Source of the DNA: Antitrichia curtipendula
Lineage: Eukaryota > Streptophyta > Bryopsida > Hypnales > Leucodontaceae
Reading direction: 5' to 3'
Assembly (NCBI GenBank): GCA_951230915.1
Contig: OX579635.1
Span: 43,524,001-43,588,000 of the forward strand
Length of the DNA stretch: 64,000 nucleotides
Part shown: positions 24,309 through 37,440 of the stretch, one piece after another
Layout of the letters: the number at the start of each line of letters is the position of its first letter
Position numbering within the stretch: the first letter of the stretch is position 1
Made by a program: the position numbers and the translations under genes
The notes under the pieces: generated by a model
Databases searched by the model: none
Seen by the model: only the letters and a program-made list of their open reading frames with translations
Told to the model about the DNA's origin: nothing

Positions 24309-27270
24309 CTCAAATTTTTATTTGTAATATATTTTAATAACGTGTCTAGGACTAAGACACAAAGCAAGTTTATAAATAAATGTGTTTGATACTATGTTGT
24401 TTTTATTCAAGAGCACAACAATTTCTTTCACATGTGTAAATAAGATCGAAGATAAAGTGTTATGTAAACTTTTGTAATAAAATATTTTAAGAATACTTTT
24501 AATTTTAAGCATTTTCTCTTTAAATGGATTGTATAATGTGTGAGTTTGATGTATCCATTGCATTTATCTTCCATTTATTGACAGCATTAAGTACCTAGAT
24601 TCATTATTTGATAATTGGGACCTCTTACTTCTTTATTTTTCAAACAAATATTGATAGCCTTGGCAAAAATAATGAGCACTTTTTATTAGAAAGCCCAATT
24701 GATCTTCATTGCACTATGGTAACTCTTATTGAGTTTAATAAATACAATTCTTTCTAAGTGCTTTGCTTCAAAAGGACAAATGGACTTTCATATGCACTCT
24801 TGGGTACTTAACTAGAGATTATTGTAGAAACAACATGAGACCTACTATAGGATACATTTTAAATGTTGAAGCTAATAATTTAAAAAACAATCAAGTTTCT
24901 ATAGCATCACATTTTTGAAGCATATAGTTTTACAACTATTATACAACATATAATAATGATCCATAGTACATAATTTATAAATCTACCTAAATTATGGTCT
25001 AAAAAAGAGGAGAAGAATCCGCAATATGAGCTTCTATTTTCCAACGTTTCATTTTGGGTTGTTATCTCTTTGTTTGTTCCAACTCAAATTTGTGGCAGGC
25101 GATTTTCAAGGACATGTTGTATAAATTAATCTTAGCCAATATAATACTATTTGTGGGATTTTTATTTTTATTTTTTCCCCCTACTATTGTAGATGTAGGA
25201 TTCATTTGTATGAATTGTTTGATATGAGATGACTAAATATGTATTATTTGTGTAGGTTGTATTCATGTTGTATTAATCTATCCTAAAATCGCATATAAAT
25301 TTTTGAATTACAATAGGATATGTTTTTCAATGCCTCAAATTTTAGTTTTGACTATTATAAGGTGTAGGAAAATGAGCAAAAAATAGAAGTAGAAAAAAAC
25401 ATAGGAACATATCCATTGTGAAACAATAGCTACATAGTCCTCCAAATAAAAAGTTTCAACACATGTATAATAGAACTACAAGGTATAGTGAAGTACTTGG
25501 GTATGCACTTCAACACGTACAAACAATTCGATATATGAAAGTTGTCCAATTGAATTTGCAATAAAATAGAATATTCAAAAAGTATCTTTTTCAATCCTTT
25601 AAAGACCAAAGGTACTCCAAATTTTCAATAATGTTAAAACAAGTTATACATTGCAACTCAAAAGATTAGTTTGATGATGAATTCCGATAAAAAAAAGAAG
25701 TGAAAACTTTGATCTATAGACCACATCTATATAATTTTGATCTACTATTGTATTAATTAATATTTTATAAATGAAATTAGAAACCAAAAACTAAAAATTC
25801 CTTCTAGAATTGATTGTGGATGGAAAATTGTTTATTGATATTCACACAAACATTTTTTCTTAGTTAAAAATATCATATTCTAATTATAATGACTTTCTAT
25901 GATTATATTATATTTGCTTTGTAAAGGCATTTGTGAAGGAATCATTTTTAAAACTAGAAAATTTGGATTTGATGTGAACATATTTGGGTGTATTGAACTG
26001 TAATTTTTTTGAAAATTCTGTACTATATAAATGATAGAAAACTAATATAAACATCTATAAACGTTCTAATGGACGAATAAAACAAGTGTAAATGTGGGTA
26101 GAACATAATTGCATTCATTGACTATTCAAAATTTGAACACTTGATTCTAAAGAAATGAAGGACTAATTCTCCTTTTGGAATGCCGCTAGACATTTTGAAT
26201 TTTTGTTTAATACATTTTCTTTGAAGGAGAAATTGAAGCTTTATTTAACTAGCTTTTATTTGTATTCTTTTAGAGTTTGTGGAGATAGTTATGAATTTTA
26301 GAAGAGAAAATATTTTTGTCTAGAAAAATGCTCTAAAATCACCTCCACTTTAAAAGTTTGACAATCCATGTACTGAAAAATTGAATATCAGCTAAATGAT
26401 GTGATAGTTTTTTCTAAAAAAAATCTTTAGAGTAAAGCAATAGTTTATAACACTTTTGAGCCTCAAGTCTTTCATCCCCTCCACAATCCTAAAGAAGAGG
26501 GATATTCTTTTTTGTGATACTTGGTGAAATTTTTCAAGTAAAAATATTATCAATTTTGTTTGCTTGATTTAATTTTGATATTTGCTATTAAAATATTATT
26601 TGTAGATTTTTATATTTTAGAGTGCCTTCATGTTAGGAAGGAAAAGGAACATGTATACAAGGATTTCAAAGATTTAGAATAAGATATTATTAGCTTTGTT
26701 TGCTTTGGATTTGACTTTGCTATAAGAATATTAAATATAAATTATTTTATTCTTATGTATAGCCCCTCATGTCAAGACATATTTCTAAGGAATTAAGAAT
26801 TTTAATTAAAGATATAATTAGCTTCGTTTGCTATGGTTTTAATGACATTTGTTGTTGAAAGATTTTATATAAATTATTTTATTTCCGAGGGACTTTTGTG
26901 TCAAGAAGGAAAAGAGACTTCATTGCATGGGATTTAAAATGTAGTAATATTTAGAAAACATCATTGTGTTCTCATGATAAATAGATGGAAAATAAAATGT
27001 GCAATTACATAAGGTTGAGTACACTTTAAAGACATTCAACCATGAAAACCAACACTTAGTTAGAGGTGAGTTGATTCACTTTCCCAAACATTGATTGATT
27101 CACAATGCATCACAACCTTGGGCAAATTCCCAATCTATACTTCACACCAATTATTATATTTAAAATAAAATTAAAAATGCAAGGAATAACTGAGGCCTAT
27201 TGTATCTACAAATAACCGAGGAATAATAGAGAGCTTCAGGTGTTGGCTGGAGTTTCCATTATTTGGCTCA
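24309..27270. other. A/T-rich intergenic DNA
   Basis: No coding frame above about 80 codons, no element ends recognised. A faint stretch at about 26310-26420 ('atgctctaaaatcacctccactttaaaag') resembles the dispersed repeat family on the minus strand. Confidence 0.4.
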
Positions 27271-28166
27271 ATTTCTTTCAGCATTGCTCATGGCAGAGGT
27301 AAGGCCGTACACACGCCGGTCAGACCCGTCAACAAACCAAACAAGACTGATTGATCCCCGTCTCGAATTTCATCCATCCAACTAACAGAAAAAGGACCAC
27401 AGATTCCGTTGAACAGAACAGAAGTCCGTCCGTCCGTCGTCCCAAGTCCACAAGGCATTGAATTCAAATGAGACTCTAAACTAGGCAACTCCTAGCTAGA
27501 CCACCTAGACTGTCACAGTGTCCTGCTGCGTTTGTATTTTGCCTTTTCCCTCCTTCTGCTTGCGACCCCCCCTTCCCGAGGCACAACTCACACTCATCAC
27601 ACACAGCAGAAGAGCCGCAATGCTCTGTCTCCTGCCCATGTTTGCTCCATCAGTAGTGTCTAGTTTTTTGTGTTGGCGCTTCGGTTTCGCAAAGCGACAG
27701 GAATGAATCAATCTCTTGAGCGCCGGCCTCTCCAGCACTTCTGGTGTCTCTGTGAAGGTCGCTATTTAGGGTTTGAATGGGATGATGGTACAGGGGCGAG
27801 GAGGGGTGGGACGTAGGGTTTTGGTTGTGTGAGGGTGCGTTGCAATGCGGGGTTGATTAGAGGAGGAAGTTGTTTTGTGGCCGTCGGTAGGGTTTGCGAC
27901 CGATGGAGTAGATTTTGAGCTGTGGAAATTGGAGTATTGGTTGGTGTGGAAGCGTTTGAGGGAGAATGGGAACGCGGCAATCTGGTCTTGATGGAGACAG
28001 GGCGCCGCTCGATTAGCTTGCGGTTGAATCGGCTGTGCGTTGCTGTTTATTTTTTGACGCTTTGGGGATTGTTTTGAATTTAGTTTTTTTCCCCATCAAA
28101 AACGGTTAGAGTATAGTGGTGTTTTTGTGATGTGGGAGTTTTTTTAGCAGGGCCTAATCACACGGC
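27271..28166 (+). promoter_or_regulatory. Promoter and probable spliced 5' leader of the LIN37-like gene
   Basis: The composition turns G/C-richer near 27290 and stays so into the coding region. A polypyrimidine-poor but usable acceptor 'ttttttagcag|ggcc' ends at about 28150, 16 bases before the ATG, suggesting an intron in the 5' UTR. No clear TATA box. Open frames on both strands here (for example 27505-27738 on the minus strand) lack family features. Confidence 0.4.
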
Positions 28167-31034
28167 ATGGCGACAACGCGAGGGCCTGTATCCACCGAAG
28201 TGGATTCTCCTCTCGCTCAGTCTGGCATCCCTACACCAAGCAAGCTCCTCTCTGATGGGCAAGGATTTCGTCCTCTGGGACTAGCCTCCACAACGCCGAG
28301 GCCGGCTGCAGTTGATACAACATTGTCTCTGGGACCAGCTCGTGTGACTAGTCAAGCTCACAATCACGTTACTCATCAACTTTCTCCTTTGCAACATCTT
28401 GGTGGCCATTTGCCTGGTTCACATTCGGTGACATTGCAGACTCATCTCTCTTCTCCACACTTATCTGCTCAGCGGCCTCAGCAGCATATTGCAGGGGGAG
28501 CCCCTCGCCAGCATCCTCACCATCCTGTGCAGATAGTGTCCGCTGGTCTTGGATCGAAAGTTTCGCGTTCCCAAGTGGAGATTCGGAGACGGGAGGGACC
28601 GGTGGAAATAAGCCGAGCTCATCCGATCGTGACCAGGCCTGTGGCCAACCATGGGAACATGGGGCAGCCAGTGCAAGGGAGTCCGGGAGGTAATCAGCTG
28701 GGAAAGCCGCAGGGGTTGATGCTGCATCATCGGCCTCAGGGAACTAGTCCCCAGGACAAAGTTGTGCATATTCAGAAGCCAACAGCTGCAGCAGCAGGAG
28801 CACAGCGTCAAGTTATTCAAAGGGCGCACACGCGTACTGCAAGTTGGCAAACTCCCTTGGGACAACAGCACACGCCCGGCACTCCCTCGCGGATGTTCCA
28901 CCCTCATCCTGTCCTCAATTCGCAGGCGAGGTCGTCTCCGCAAGAGCAAGCTCGCCAGCATCCGGTTTTACCTCAACAGTTTACGCAACAAACGCAATTG
29001 CGTGATCTAGGGCCTGCCGGAATCAAGTCCCTACCTGTAAGTAATGTCCACCCTCTCTTTCTTAGAGCTTGGGAGTAACAATGTTCCAATTTTACAGTGA
29101 AATAACATTTAGAGAGGAATGGTTAAGCCACGACAACTCTTCTACATTTTTTTGAATAGATTTCAATTTCAAGTTAGAGAGAGATACATGAAAGTGAGAA
29201 ATTATGCTTTTCTATTGGAAGGTTTAATTTGAAAGGCACTTTTTCAACTCCTTTACGTGATAAATACATGATGCAATGTAGTTCTTTAGTAACATAACAC
29301 TTACACAGGTAACAATTAGGCAGTTCAGACTGTGTATCTGAGATTCTGGAACAACTGGTGGATTTAGTGCCGTGTCAGGTTGTGATGAGACGTACCCTAG
29401 GCAGGCTCCTCTTTTGCGAAACTCTCTTCAGCTGTATGGTCTTTTTGAGCTAGATGTTATTGTCCTTGCAACTGCTTTTGATTGAATATTCTAGTTTTCC
29501 GTGCGTTTCCCATGCAGATGTATCCAGCATTGCGGACTCCAGTTTCTGGAAATCACACCAGTAACCATAATGATACTCCTTTCAGGTATAGGATTACCTC
29601 GTCCCTGCCTCTCGCTGGTCATCTTGTTGTGCACAATGACATTCGTTGGGGAAATTGTGCTTTTTTTTAAACAATCTAGTTTTAAGTCATTCAAGATTGT
29701 TTTGCATAGTTTGGCATCATATGCAGTATGCTGAGGTTTTGGGATTTTATCAAAGGTGTACATTTCGTTTCCCCTTTTCTGGATCTTGTTCAACTTTCGT
29801 TTTCGAAATGTATGAATTCAGTTCTTAGTAGCACCTTTTTATTTGCAGGGAGAGGCTTTCCGATAGGCAAATTGTTGTGCACATAGGCGATCGAAAAGTA
29901 AGTGCCCACTTTGAACCTGGATCGTTTGAAAAAACAATTTGTTGGCTCTTGCTATTCTAATATATACCATTATTTTGCTCTATTGACGTTCTTTTATTAG
30001 GCCCGTCTTGACATTATTAATGGCAGACTCCCTCAAGATAGCTTTTTGCATGTCTGTGCAGGTGCGGTTGGTATCTGAATTAGATTCTTCATCTCTATAC
30101 TCTTTGTGCCGTCGTTGGATGAGGAACGACATTCCGCGCCCAGACAGGGTATGTAACTTTTGATGTTTGTACAAAGAGATCTACAATCTTCCTCTTGGTT
30201 AGAACTCTGCAATATAATATGTTCTTGAGATGAGGTGTAAACGATGAACTCCCTGCATCCAAGAAGATGAGTACACAAAGATTGGGTGTTAATTGTTTGT
30301 ACTTTCCGTGGAATTACTTGTAATTATCTTCTATGTAATTGTTTGTAACTTACGGTGCACCAGTCATTCTGTTCTCTATGATGCTTCACGCACATTATTA
30401 TGATAGTATCTGAAAGATCTTCTTGATTTGCAGACAGGGGTGCGTGAAGTGATGAACATACCTCTGCCAAGACCTCTGTCTGTTGCAGAGGTAGAGAATG
30501 CTGGAGACTATGCTCTCGACAATGGCACCAGAAGTGATACTGAACAGTGTCAACCTGAGGTGTGCACAATCGTCCATCCAACACTTATATGTGATTTTAA
30601 AATAGTTTCTGGGATCGTTTGTTTTTTAAACATAATGAGATGTCCTTTATGCTCAAAACGCTGCCTTTATTATACAAGATGCTTCACAGATTTTTGTGGT
30701 AGAAATTGTACTAACCAATGGGTGCACCAATTTGTTGTTCTATATGTCAGATTGAGAAACCTGTTGATTCTATGACCGACGATGAATTACTGCTGTCCCA
30801 CGTCCAGCGTTTCAAAACGGTTCGAAAAAGGTGTACTTTCAAGCATGACCATACATTTCAATGTTTATTCAGATAGAGATTAAGATGTGTTAGTCTAGAT
30901 AGTTTCTTGTTTTTTCCTTTTGTGTACTGATTTCAGGCTCAAATTTGTGCAGGTCAAAAGAAGAACGAATGCGCAATATCGCTAGATTCAAGCCTCGACT
31001 CGCTTTGCTGCTGCCTGGCAACGAGTCAGGTTGA
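28167..31034 (+). CDS. LIN37-like protein (DREAM/MuvB complex subunit), seven exons
   Basis: LIN37 is a core subunit of the MuvB module of DREAM-type complexes, which repress or activate cell-cycle genes in the nucleus. Exons read as 28167-29036, 29518-29585, 29849-29897, 30062-30148, 30434-30559, 30751-30830 and 30953-31034, with GT/AG borders and consistent phases, giving 1,362 bases (453 codons). Exon 1 encodes a 290-residue His/Gln/Pro/Ser-rich disordered region. Exons 3-4 give RQIVVHIGDRK followed by VRLVSELDSSSLYSLCRRW and MRNDIPRP, the conserved LIN37 block (human LIN37 has an equivalent LYPICRAWMRN). Exon 5 is an acidic linker. Exons 6-7 give ELLLSHVQRFKTVRKR and ARFKPRLALLLPG, matching the plant LIN37 C-terminus. 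The start ATG is the first in frame after the 5'-leader acceptor. The long N-terminal extension is not in animal LIN37. No lesions seen. Confidence 0.78.
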
Positions 31035-31639
31035 TTTGAGTAGTGTTGTATATGAGTCTTAGAGAAGCCTTTTAAGGCAGCTGGATGCAATCCCAGCAGT
31101 TTAGTTGGAAAGTTCACTCTTCTCTGGCTGACATTTTTGCGCAAATGTGTACTCTAGCGATTTGTTAAGACAGTTCAGTAGAAACTGTCAGCCGCCTTAT
31201 ATTTGGAATACAGTATGAGGTGGTCTGTGGGTGCCCACTGTTTTTTTCCCCCGGTGGGAACTCAACACAATCAGGTAATGTGCAGGTGAAAACTGCGATT
31301 CCTCATCAAGCATTCAAACGACATTTTCTAAAAGAGAACGATTTTGCAGTTACTGGCGTTTGTGAAATCTGTCCCACTGTTTGAGTTGTTTCGTGGAGGG
31401 TGTCGGCAGCAGATGAGAGTTCAATCACAAGATTGCTTTCAAATGTTTAATTCTGAATGATGCTGTATTTTTCAATGACTATGATTTGAAAATTATTTTA
31501 TTTTATTTTGCATTGATGAAATAATATATCTTCTATAAGTTCAAAAAAATTCTAAATCTTTGGTGGAGATTTAATTATACCAACAAATGTTTATATGTCC
31601 AAATCAGTAAAGGTCATTGAATGTGTTGCTAAAACAAGA
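31035..31639. other. 3' flank of the LIN37-like gene
   Basis: Probably the 3' UTR and downstream spacer. It is mixed in composition up to about 31440, then A/T-rich. Nothing else seen. Confidence 0.4.
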
Positions 31640-32393
31640 TTAACCCCTAAAGGACCAAGCTGTGTTTTTTGGCAACATAGCAATTTCGGGTAGCACACCA
31701 CGGCTGGAGAGTTTATTATTTTTCTTTGAAATTTTCACAAAACATGTGCTCGAGGAGTAGCTTTTCAGTCCAACAATTTTCATAACTTTTCATTACATGG
31801 TTAAAAAGTTATTGCATAAAATGTAGTTTTCTTTGAACTCTGAGCAGCCTGGGCAGTACCAAAAACTTCTGTAAAAATTGCTTTTTCTTAGAATTGAAAT
31901 TTGAAATTGGTTCCTTAGATTTATATGTACGTGGAGAGCTTTGAATCATTCTATTCTGATTTGTAAGATGGAAGTTATGAGGTTTCTTAATTTGCAGGTA
32001 GGTATCAATGGTTTTCAAAGTTTACATACCTATCCCCAAACTAAAAAACCTCATAACTTCCATCTTACAAATCAGAATAGAATGATTCAAAGCTCTCCAC
32101 ATACATATAAATCTAAGGAACCAATTTCAAATTTCAATTCTAAGAAAAAGTAATTTTTAAAGAAGTCTTTTGGTATTGCCCAAGCTACTCATAGTTCAAA
32201 GAAAACTACATTTTATGCAATAACTTTTTAACCATGTAATGAAAAGTTATGAAAATTGTTGGACTGAAAAGCTACTCCTTGAGCACATTTTTTGTGAAAA
32301 TTTCAAAGAAAAATAATAAATTCTCCATCTCTGGTGTGCTGCCCGAAATTGCTATGTTGCCAAAAAAACACAGCTTGGTCCTTTAGGGGTTAA
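31640..32393. repeat. 754-bp near-perfect palindrome (foldback) of the dispersed repeat
   Basis: The left arm (31640 to about 32000) reads TTAACCCCTAAAGGACCAAG... and the right arm (about 32030 to 32393) is its reverse complement, ending ...CTTGGTCCTTTAGGGGTTAA. Arm lengths are about 360 bases and I estimate some 20 mismatches; the loop is about 30-40 bases near 32000-32035. The same peptide string appears from open frames on opposite strands at 31809-32018 and 31941-32153, which confirms the mirror relation. The arms belong to the repeat family at 2860-5385 and 22340-23110. If transcribed, it would form a long double-stranded RNA hairpin. Confidence 0.93.
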
Positions 32394-34225
32394 GAAATTC
32401 AACAAATGTTGTACTTTGTATATTTTCATATGAAGGCTAATGCTGCCAAATGGTATGTTAAACACTATTTCTTAAGATTGCAATTGTGCAAAAATGCTGT
32501 GCCAAGTCTTCCATCAGTCTTGGCAAGGACTTCATGCTCATGTTTTTAAATGTGGATGCAATACACAAAGTAAAAACTTGGTAACCTTCTCCAAATTTGA
32601 AGTAAGTCATTTATATGAAACCAACTAATATCACTCATGAACCAAATAAGAAAACTAGTATTTCTTTAGAAGAATTTATTGGTAAAAATGAGAGAAAAAA
32701 CAAAACCTTTTTGACCTCCATTGTGCCATATAGTGTCCCATGGCTATATTGGAAATGGTGTGACTGAAAGCTATTAAGTGGTGCAACATTTTTTTAATCA
32801 TTTTCACATTCCAATAAGGCATTGCAATTCTATGTCTCAACATGCTAATTTGAGGATTGTCTTTGGAGTCTTCAGCTTTTAGTGCATATTCAAGATGTAT
32901 AGACTTTGTAATGTAGTAAGAATAGTATAAAACTACTTCCTATATTTATATTTTCGTGATTTATTATTATTTCTCATTGTTATTTTTTGTTAAAATTTGT
33001 TCAGACAAGTTAATCAATGCATGATAAATTTTTTTAATATGTCCTAATAAAAAATTGCCAAACAAATTCTATTGAATTTCTTGTCTTTTTCCAACAGATT
33101 TTTGTTGAAACTTGTCAAAATCTATTAATATTAACAAGTTTTAACTTATTATAACAAATTGTAATCAAACACTATAAAAAAAAATCTATAAAAAAAAATC
33201 TATAAAAAAAAAAAAATTTAGAATTGATTTTGTACTAATTTAATTGCATAATTATACAAGATTTGTAGGATAAAAAATTAAAATGTTCAATTTTATAGTT
33301 TTAAATGCAATGCTAAATATTTATATTTATTTTATTGAATCATTCAAATTATATTATTTTTAGTCTTCATTAAAAATCTGAATTAATCATCTATGAAAGC
33401 GTGAGACTATAATATATAATAGAAATCTGATGGTAAATTTAGAATTGAACTAATGAAAATGAATTTTTAATTTAAAATAATATATTTTTTCTAAAGAAAA
33501 GAATGACTTGAATAGAAAATTGAAGTGATTTTAGACCTTATTTCTTGTGAAAAATATTAAATAACACTAAGAGTTTGTATTACTGAAGTAAATTATAGTT
33601 CAATGTGTTTGTTATGAATCAGTATAAAATGCTTTATTTTGACCAATATTAATTGCATGCTAATATGTAGGGATAAAATTTATTTTATTTGTACAAATTA
33701 TTTTATTTTCTAATAATGACAATTGTACTGCACATGATAATCCAACATTTTGAAGATTTATGTAATTTTCTAAAATTCTAGTGACTTCAATATTACATTT
33801 CTACAATTAAATGCATTTTAAGAACTAGCAAGCATATTGATTCATTACTTCACCCCTAAAGTTTTTGTAGGTGATTTAGGTGAAAACAATCAAAATAGAG
33901 ACATGTGTTGAAATTGAAATCTTGGCACTATATAACAATTTTGAAGTTTGAATTGTTAAATCTTTGACTTAACTTGAGTATCTTCAAATGGTCAATACCA
34001 CATATTGGGCATTACTTTGAAATGTTATTTATCGATATTACTTTGAAATGTTATTTTTATTTGAACTAAATGTATGCTCAAGAATTTGAAGGTGATTGGA
34101 CTTCTACAACATATGATGGGGAGAAAAATTAGTAGCAAGAATTTTTTAAATCCTTCATACAAAGGTAAAATTTTCAAAGTGGGCTTCTAAAACAAGAATG
34201 ATTCTATTGAAAATTTGAATGGTGA
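32394..34225. other. A/T-rich intergenic DNA
   Basis: Very A/T-rich with no gene. A short array of '(c)tataaaaaaaaat' units lies at about 33172-33220. Confidence 0.4.
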
Positions 34226-34414
34226 CACTACAAGAGAAAGGGATGTTTTAAGTAGTGTCCTAGACATCACATCTTTTAAGTAAGGTTTTAAGTAAAATTT
34301 TACTAAAAAGACTGTCTTTTTAGTAAAATTTTACTTAAAACTTTACTTAAAAGACGTTACTTAAAAGATGTGATGTCTAGGACACTACTTAAAACATCCC
34401 TTTCTCTTGTAGTG
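34226..34414. mobile_element. CACTA-type MITE, 189 bp, near-perfect inverted repeat
   Basis: The ends are CACTACAAGAGAAAGGGATG and its exact reverse complement. Pairing continues inward through nearly the whole element ('agtagtgtcctagacatcacatctttt...'), leaving a small loop around 34310. The 3-bp duplication TGA flanks it (34223-34225 and 34415-34417). No coding capacity. The near-perfect arms suggest recent insertion. Confidence 0.9.
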
Positions 34415-36414
34415 TGAATTGAAAGCTTTCCACCTCTTTTACTACAATTTTTTTAGCCTTGGTAGAAACAAAAAAAATACAAAGACAAAAATGTTTGATA
34501 AGCCCGCTAAGTTGATGTTGCACCTAGTTTGTCTTGTTTCTTACCTTCGAATTATTGTTCTAAATGTGATCTTCATTACTTAATCCCCAAATTCCCTCTT
34601 TGAGGATATATTTTTTTCATTTTTTTTGGTAATTCAATTTGCAACATTGATGATCAAAATCTCAGCATGTGAATGATTTCCATTTGTCTCTTATCAAATT
34701 CAACACTAATGTGCACTTTTTTGAACTACTCTAGAATGATTTAAGTTTTGAGAATTGTAGTTTGGCTAGTGCAAGTACTATTGAAAAATAAAAAGTTTCA
34801 ACTTGCAATTCATTCACTATAACTCTATAAGTACTCTCAAATTTGCAATTATAAGATCAATTTGACCATTTTTAAAGCTATATCTACTTTTTCAACAACA
34901 TACATAAAGACAAAGAAAAATCAAGTACAAGCAATTCAAAACATCTAAAGGTAAATACACCTAAAATCACAAAAATAAGCAATTTAGCATGGTTCCCATT
35001 ATTATATTGAATTTTTTGTGGAATCTTGTTGGTAGTCAAAAGAAAATCCTAGATTTTGTTAGAATGTATTTTTTGACATTGTATGAATAACTACAAATTT
35101 TCAAAGTACTAAAAATAGGATTTAAGTTAACCAATTGTGGACTCTCATGAATAGAGGAAGTATATTTTAGGCAAGAATCTAGATTGTGCGGTTTTGGAAA
35201 GCAATCAAAATTAGGTGTAATTACCTTAGTAAAACTCCAACAAAGAGTAAAATGTGAAGAATTCACTACTATGATTTAATAAAAACATTGATACAAGTCT
35301 TACTGCAAAGTGCATGAAAACTCTAAATTTGTGTTGATAATGTATTAATAAGTAGTAATACACATTTTTAAAAGTGCACACTTTCATCTTTAGACTTCAA
35401 TTGAAAGTTCAAGGTGGTGACTAGAAAAGGTGTCTTTCTTTCCCTCAACAAATCAACAATCCAACATCTAATAGTTTATGCACCAAGAGTCTAAAAGAAA
35501 CGTCTAGGAATTTGTGCACCTAAGAATTTGTACACTTAGCGTCTCAAATAAAACAAAGCTCAAATATAAAAGCAATGTAGTAACAAAAGTTTGTTCAACA
35601 AGTATTTTCCTAGTGTTGCCCGCACTTGGTTTTCACTACCCGCTTTTTCTATGGTATGGTGTGCAAAGTGAAATGCTTTTATACAAACATTGTGTCACAA
35701 AAAGCCTAGATGTTTAGTGAGGCACTTTCTGAGCTTGTTTTCAAGAACAACACATTGTAGAAGGTCTTCTTGTCTTCTACTCTTCTAAGTATCTTCAAGA
35801 CATATTAGCTTAAACATCTGAAAATAACTTTGTCAACTCAACTCAATAACCAGCTCTAACTCTAAGTCTCATGGATGCAAAAACTTTATAAAGACCACCA
35901 ACATGGTCACAAAAATCATTGACAAATTCAATGTAAAAAACATGACAAAACGCGTTTTTACGAAACTATGAAAACTATACTACAAAATAAAAGTCACCTA
36001 CAATTGGTAAGAGACAATTTAATGGCTAAGAATGAACAGATAATGAAGTGAGGTACCATAATCATGGCTATTTCAATTACCTTGTAGAAATTTGAAGATG
36101 GCAGCATATAGTGGCTAGTATAAATAATCATACAGTGGAAGTTGATTCTAAGAATTTTCTACCATTCTTATATAATATATCAAAAAATTGAAAGTAAAAG
36201 ACTATAATAGCATATAGTTGCAATACACATATAGCACAACCTTTGAAGTTGAAATATGAATCCAAAAAATTTAGCTTAATTCAAATATGCAACTAAGATG
36301 TACAATTCTTTTTGCAAAAACTAATAACATTGTACATTACCTGTAGAAAATGAAAGTACAAGCTACAAAATGACTTCACAACTCAAAGATCCAACTTCTA
36401 AGCATTTAAGATGA
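34415..36414. other. A/T-rich intergenic DNA
   Basis: Open frames up to 76 codons (35036-35266 on the minus strand) show no motif. No element ends identified. Confidence 0.4.
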
Positions 36415-37440
36415 CTACCACCGTGTGTAGCCACCTTTTGCTTTGTAAACATCAGTAGCTCTTCAAGGCATAAAACATATCAACTTCCTAATAACATCAA
36501 CCTCAATACTATATCAAATTTCATGTATCTTCTTCCATAAATCACTTTTGCTAGTGGGTTTTCTCTCAGACCTTTCATGCAATGATCTACTTCATTCCAA
36601 AGGTGTTCTATAAGATTGAAGTCAAGGAATTGTGGTGGATGTCAAATAATCTTAAACTTGTACAATGTAATTTACAGTATGTTTGGATCATTTACTAGTA
36701 TGTTTGGGATCATTTTCATACTAAAAAATGACACTCTCTTCTTCTAAACCTTGCATGCATATAGTCTCCATAAATTTTGTCTCCAAAATCTTTCAATACA
36801 CAAATCTATCCATCTTCTTTTCAATCAAATGAAGCTTGCCAACTCCTTCCCAACTCATACAACCCCAAACTATTATACTTCTTCTCCCATGCTTAATTGT
36901 ACATTGCACATGCTAGTTTAAAAGACCCTCTCTACTCTTTCTCCAACAATAGTGTCATCTATCTGAGCCAAAAGGTTAATTTTTGGCTCATAAAAAAGAT
37001 GACAAAACTCCAATCTTCCCAAGTGAAAGGATTGCACTTCTTTGTCCATTGAAAACAACACTCAATGGGTTTTTTTGGTCAAAGTGGCTTCTTGACTTTT
37101 ACACGTACTTGCAATCCTTGCCGCTAAAGACTCCTTCTAATTGTGTCATCACTCATTTGGATGCCCTCAAACCTTAATCCTCTTTCTATTGTTGCAGCGG
37201 TACTAGTACTTTGATTGTTTAAACTCCTTACAATGTCACAATTGTCATGTTCATCAAGAAATCAAGATCTACCAGGTAAAGTTTTGTCTTTCAAACTTCC
37301 TTTCTTACCAAATCTTTGTACTATGTCACTAAAAGTACTTTGAGGAATGCCCAAATTTGCTGAAATTTCACCATAAGAGTTGCCTCACTTGTCATCTCAA
37401 GAATTGTCTTTCTCTTAGTTTCACATCTCCTAGGAGCCAT
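36415..37440 (-). pseudogene. Tc1/mariner-type transposase pseudogene
   Basis: Read on the minus strand from ATG at 37440-37438, with several frame changes and stops. An N-terminal helix-turn-helix part is seen: YGEISANLGIPQSTFSDIVQ, RFGKKGSLKDKTLPGRS, RSLNNQSTSTAATIERGL. A degraded catalytic core follows. The diagnostic string PPQFLDFNLIEHLWNEVDH (Tc1 transposases have SPDLNPIEHLW) lies at about 36590-36650. The C-terminal part ends near 36415 (QSKRWLHTVV, like the family's KGG..T). The two central catalytic Asp regions are badly damaged. A 17-bp stem (37526-37542 with 37554-37570) lies just upstream and might belong to an old terminal repeat; no flanking TA-bounded ends were established. 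Confidence 0.75.

Noticed and set aside
27505..27738. Minus-strand 77-codon ORF with a signal-peptide-like start at an inner ATG (MGRRQSIAALLLCVMS)
   Set aside because: It lies in the probable 5' leader of the LIN37-like gene in composition-biased DNA, has no cleavage-site context beyond chance, no partner exon and no known motif.
28461..28961. 166-codon minus-strand ORF opposite LIN37-like exon 1
   Set aside because: It is the antisense shadow of a G/C-biased, repetitive coding exon.
31809..32153. Two nearly identical ORFs on opposite strands
   Set aside because: They are mirror images produced by the palindrome arms.
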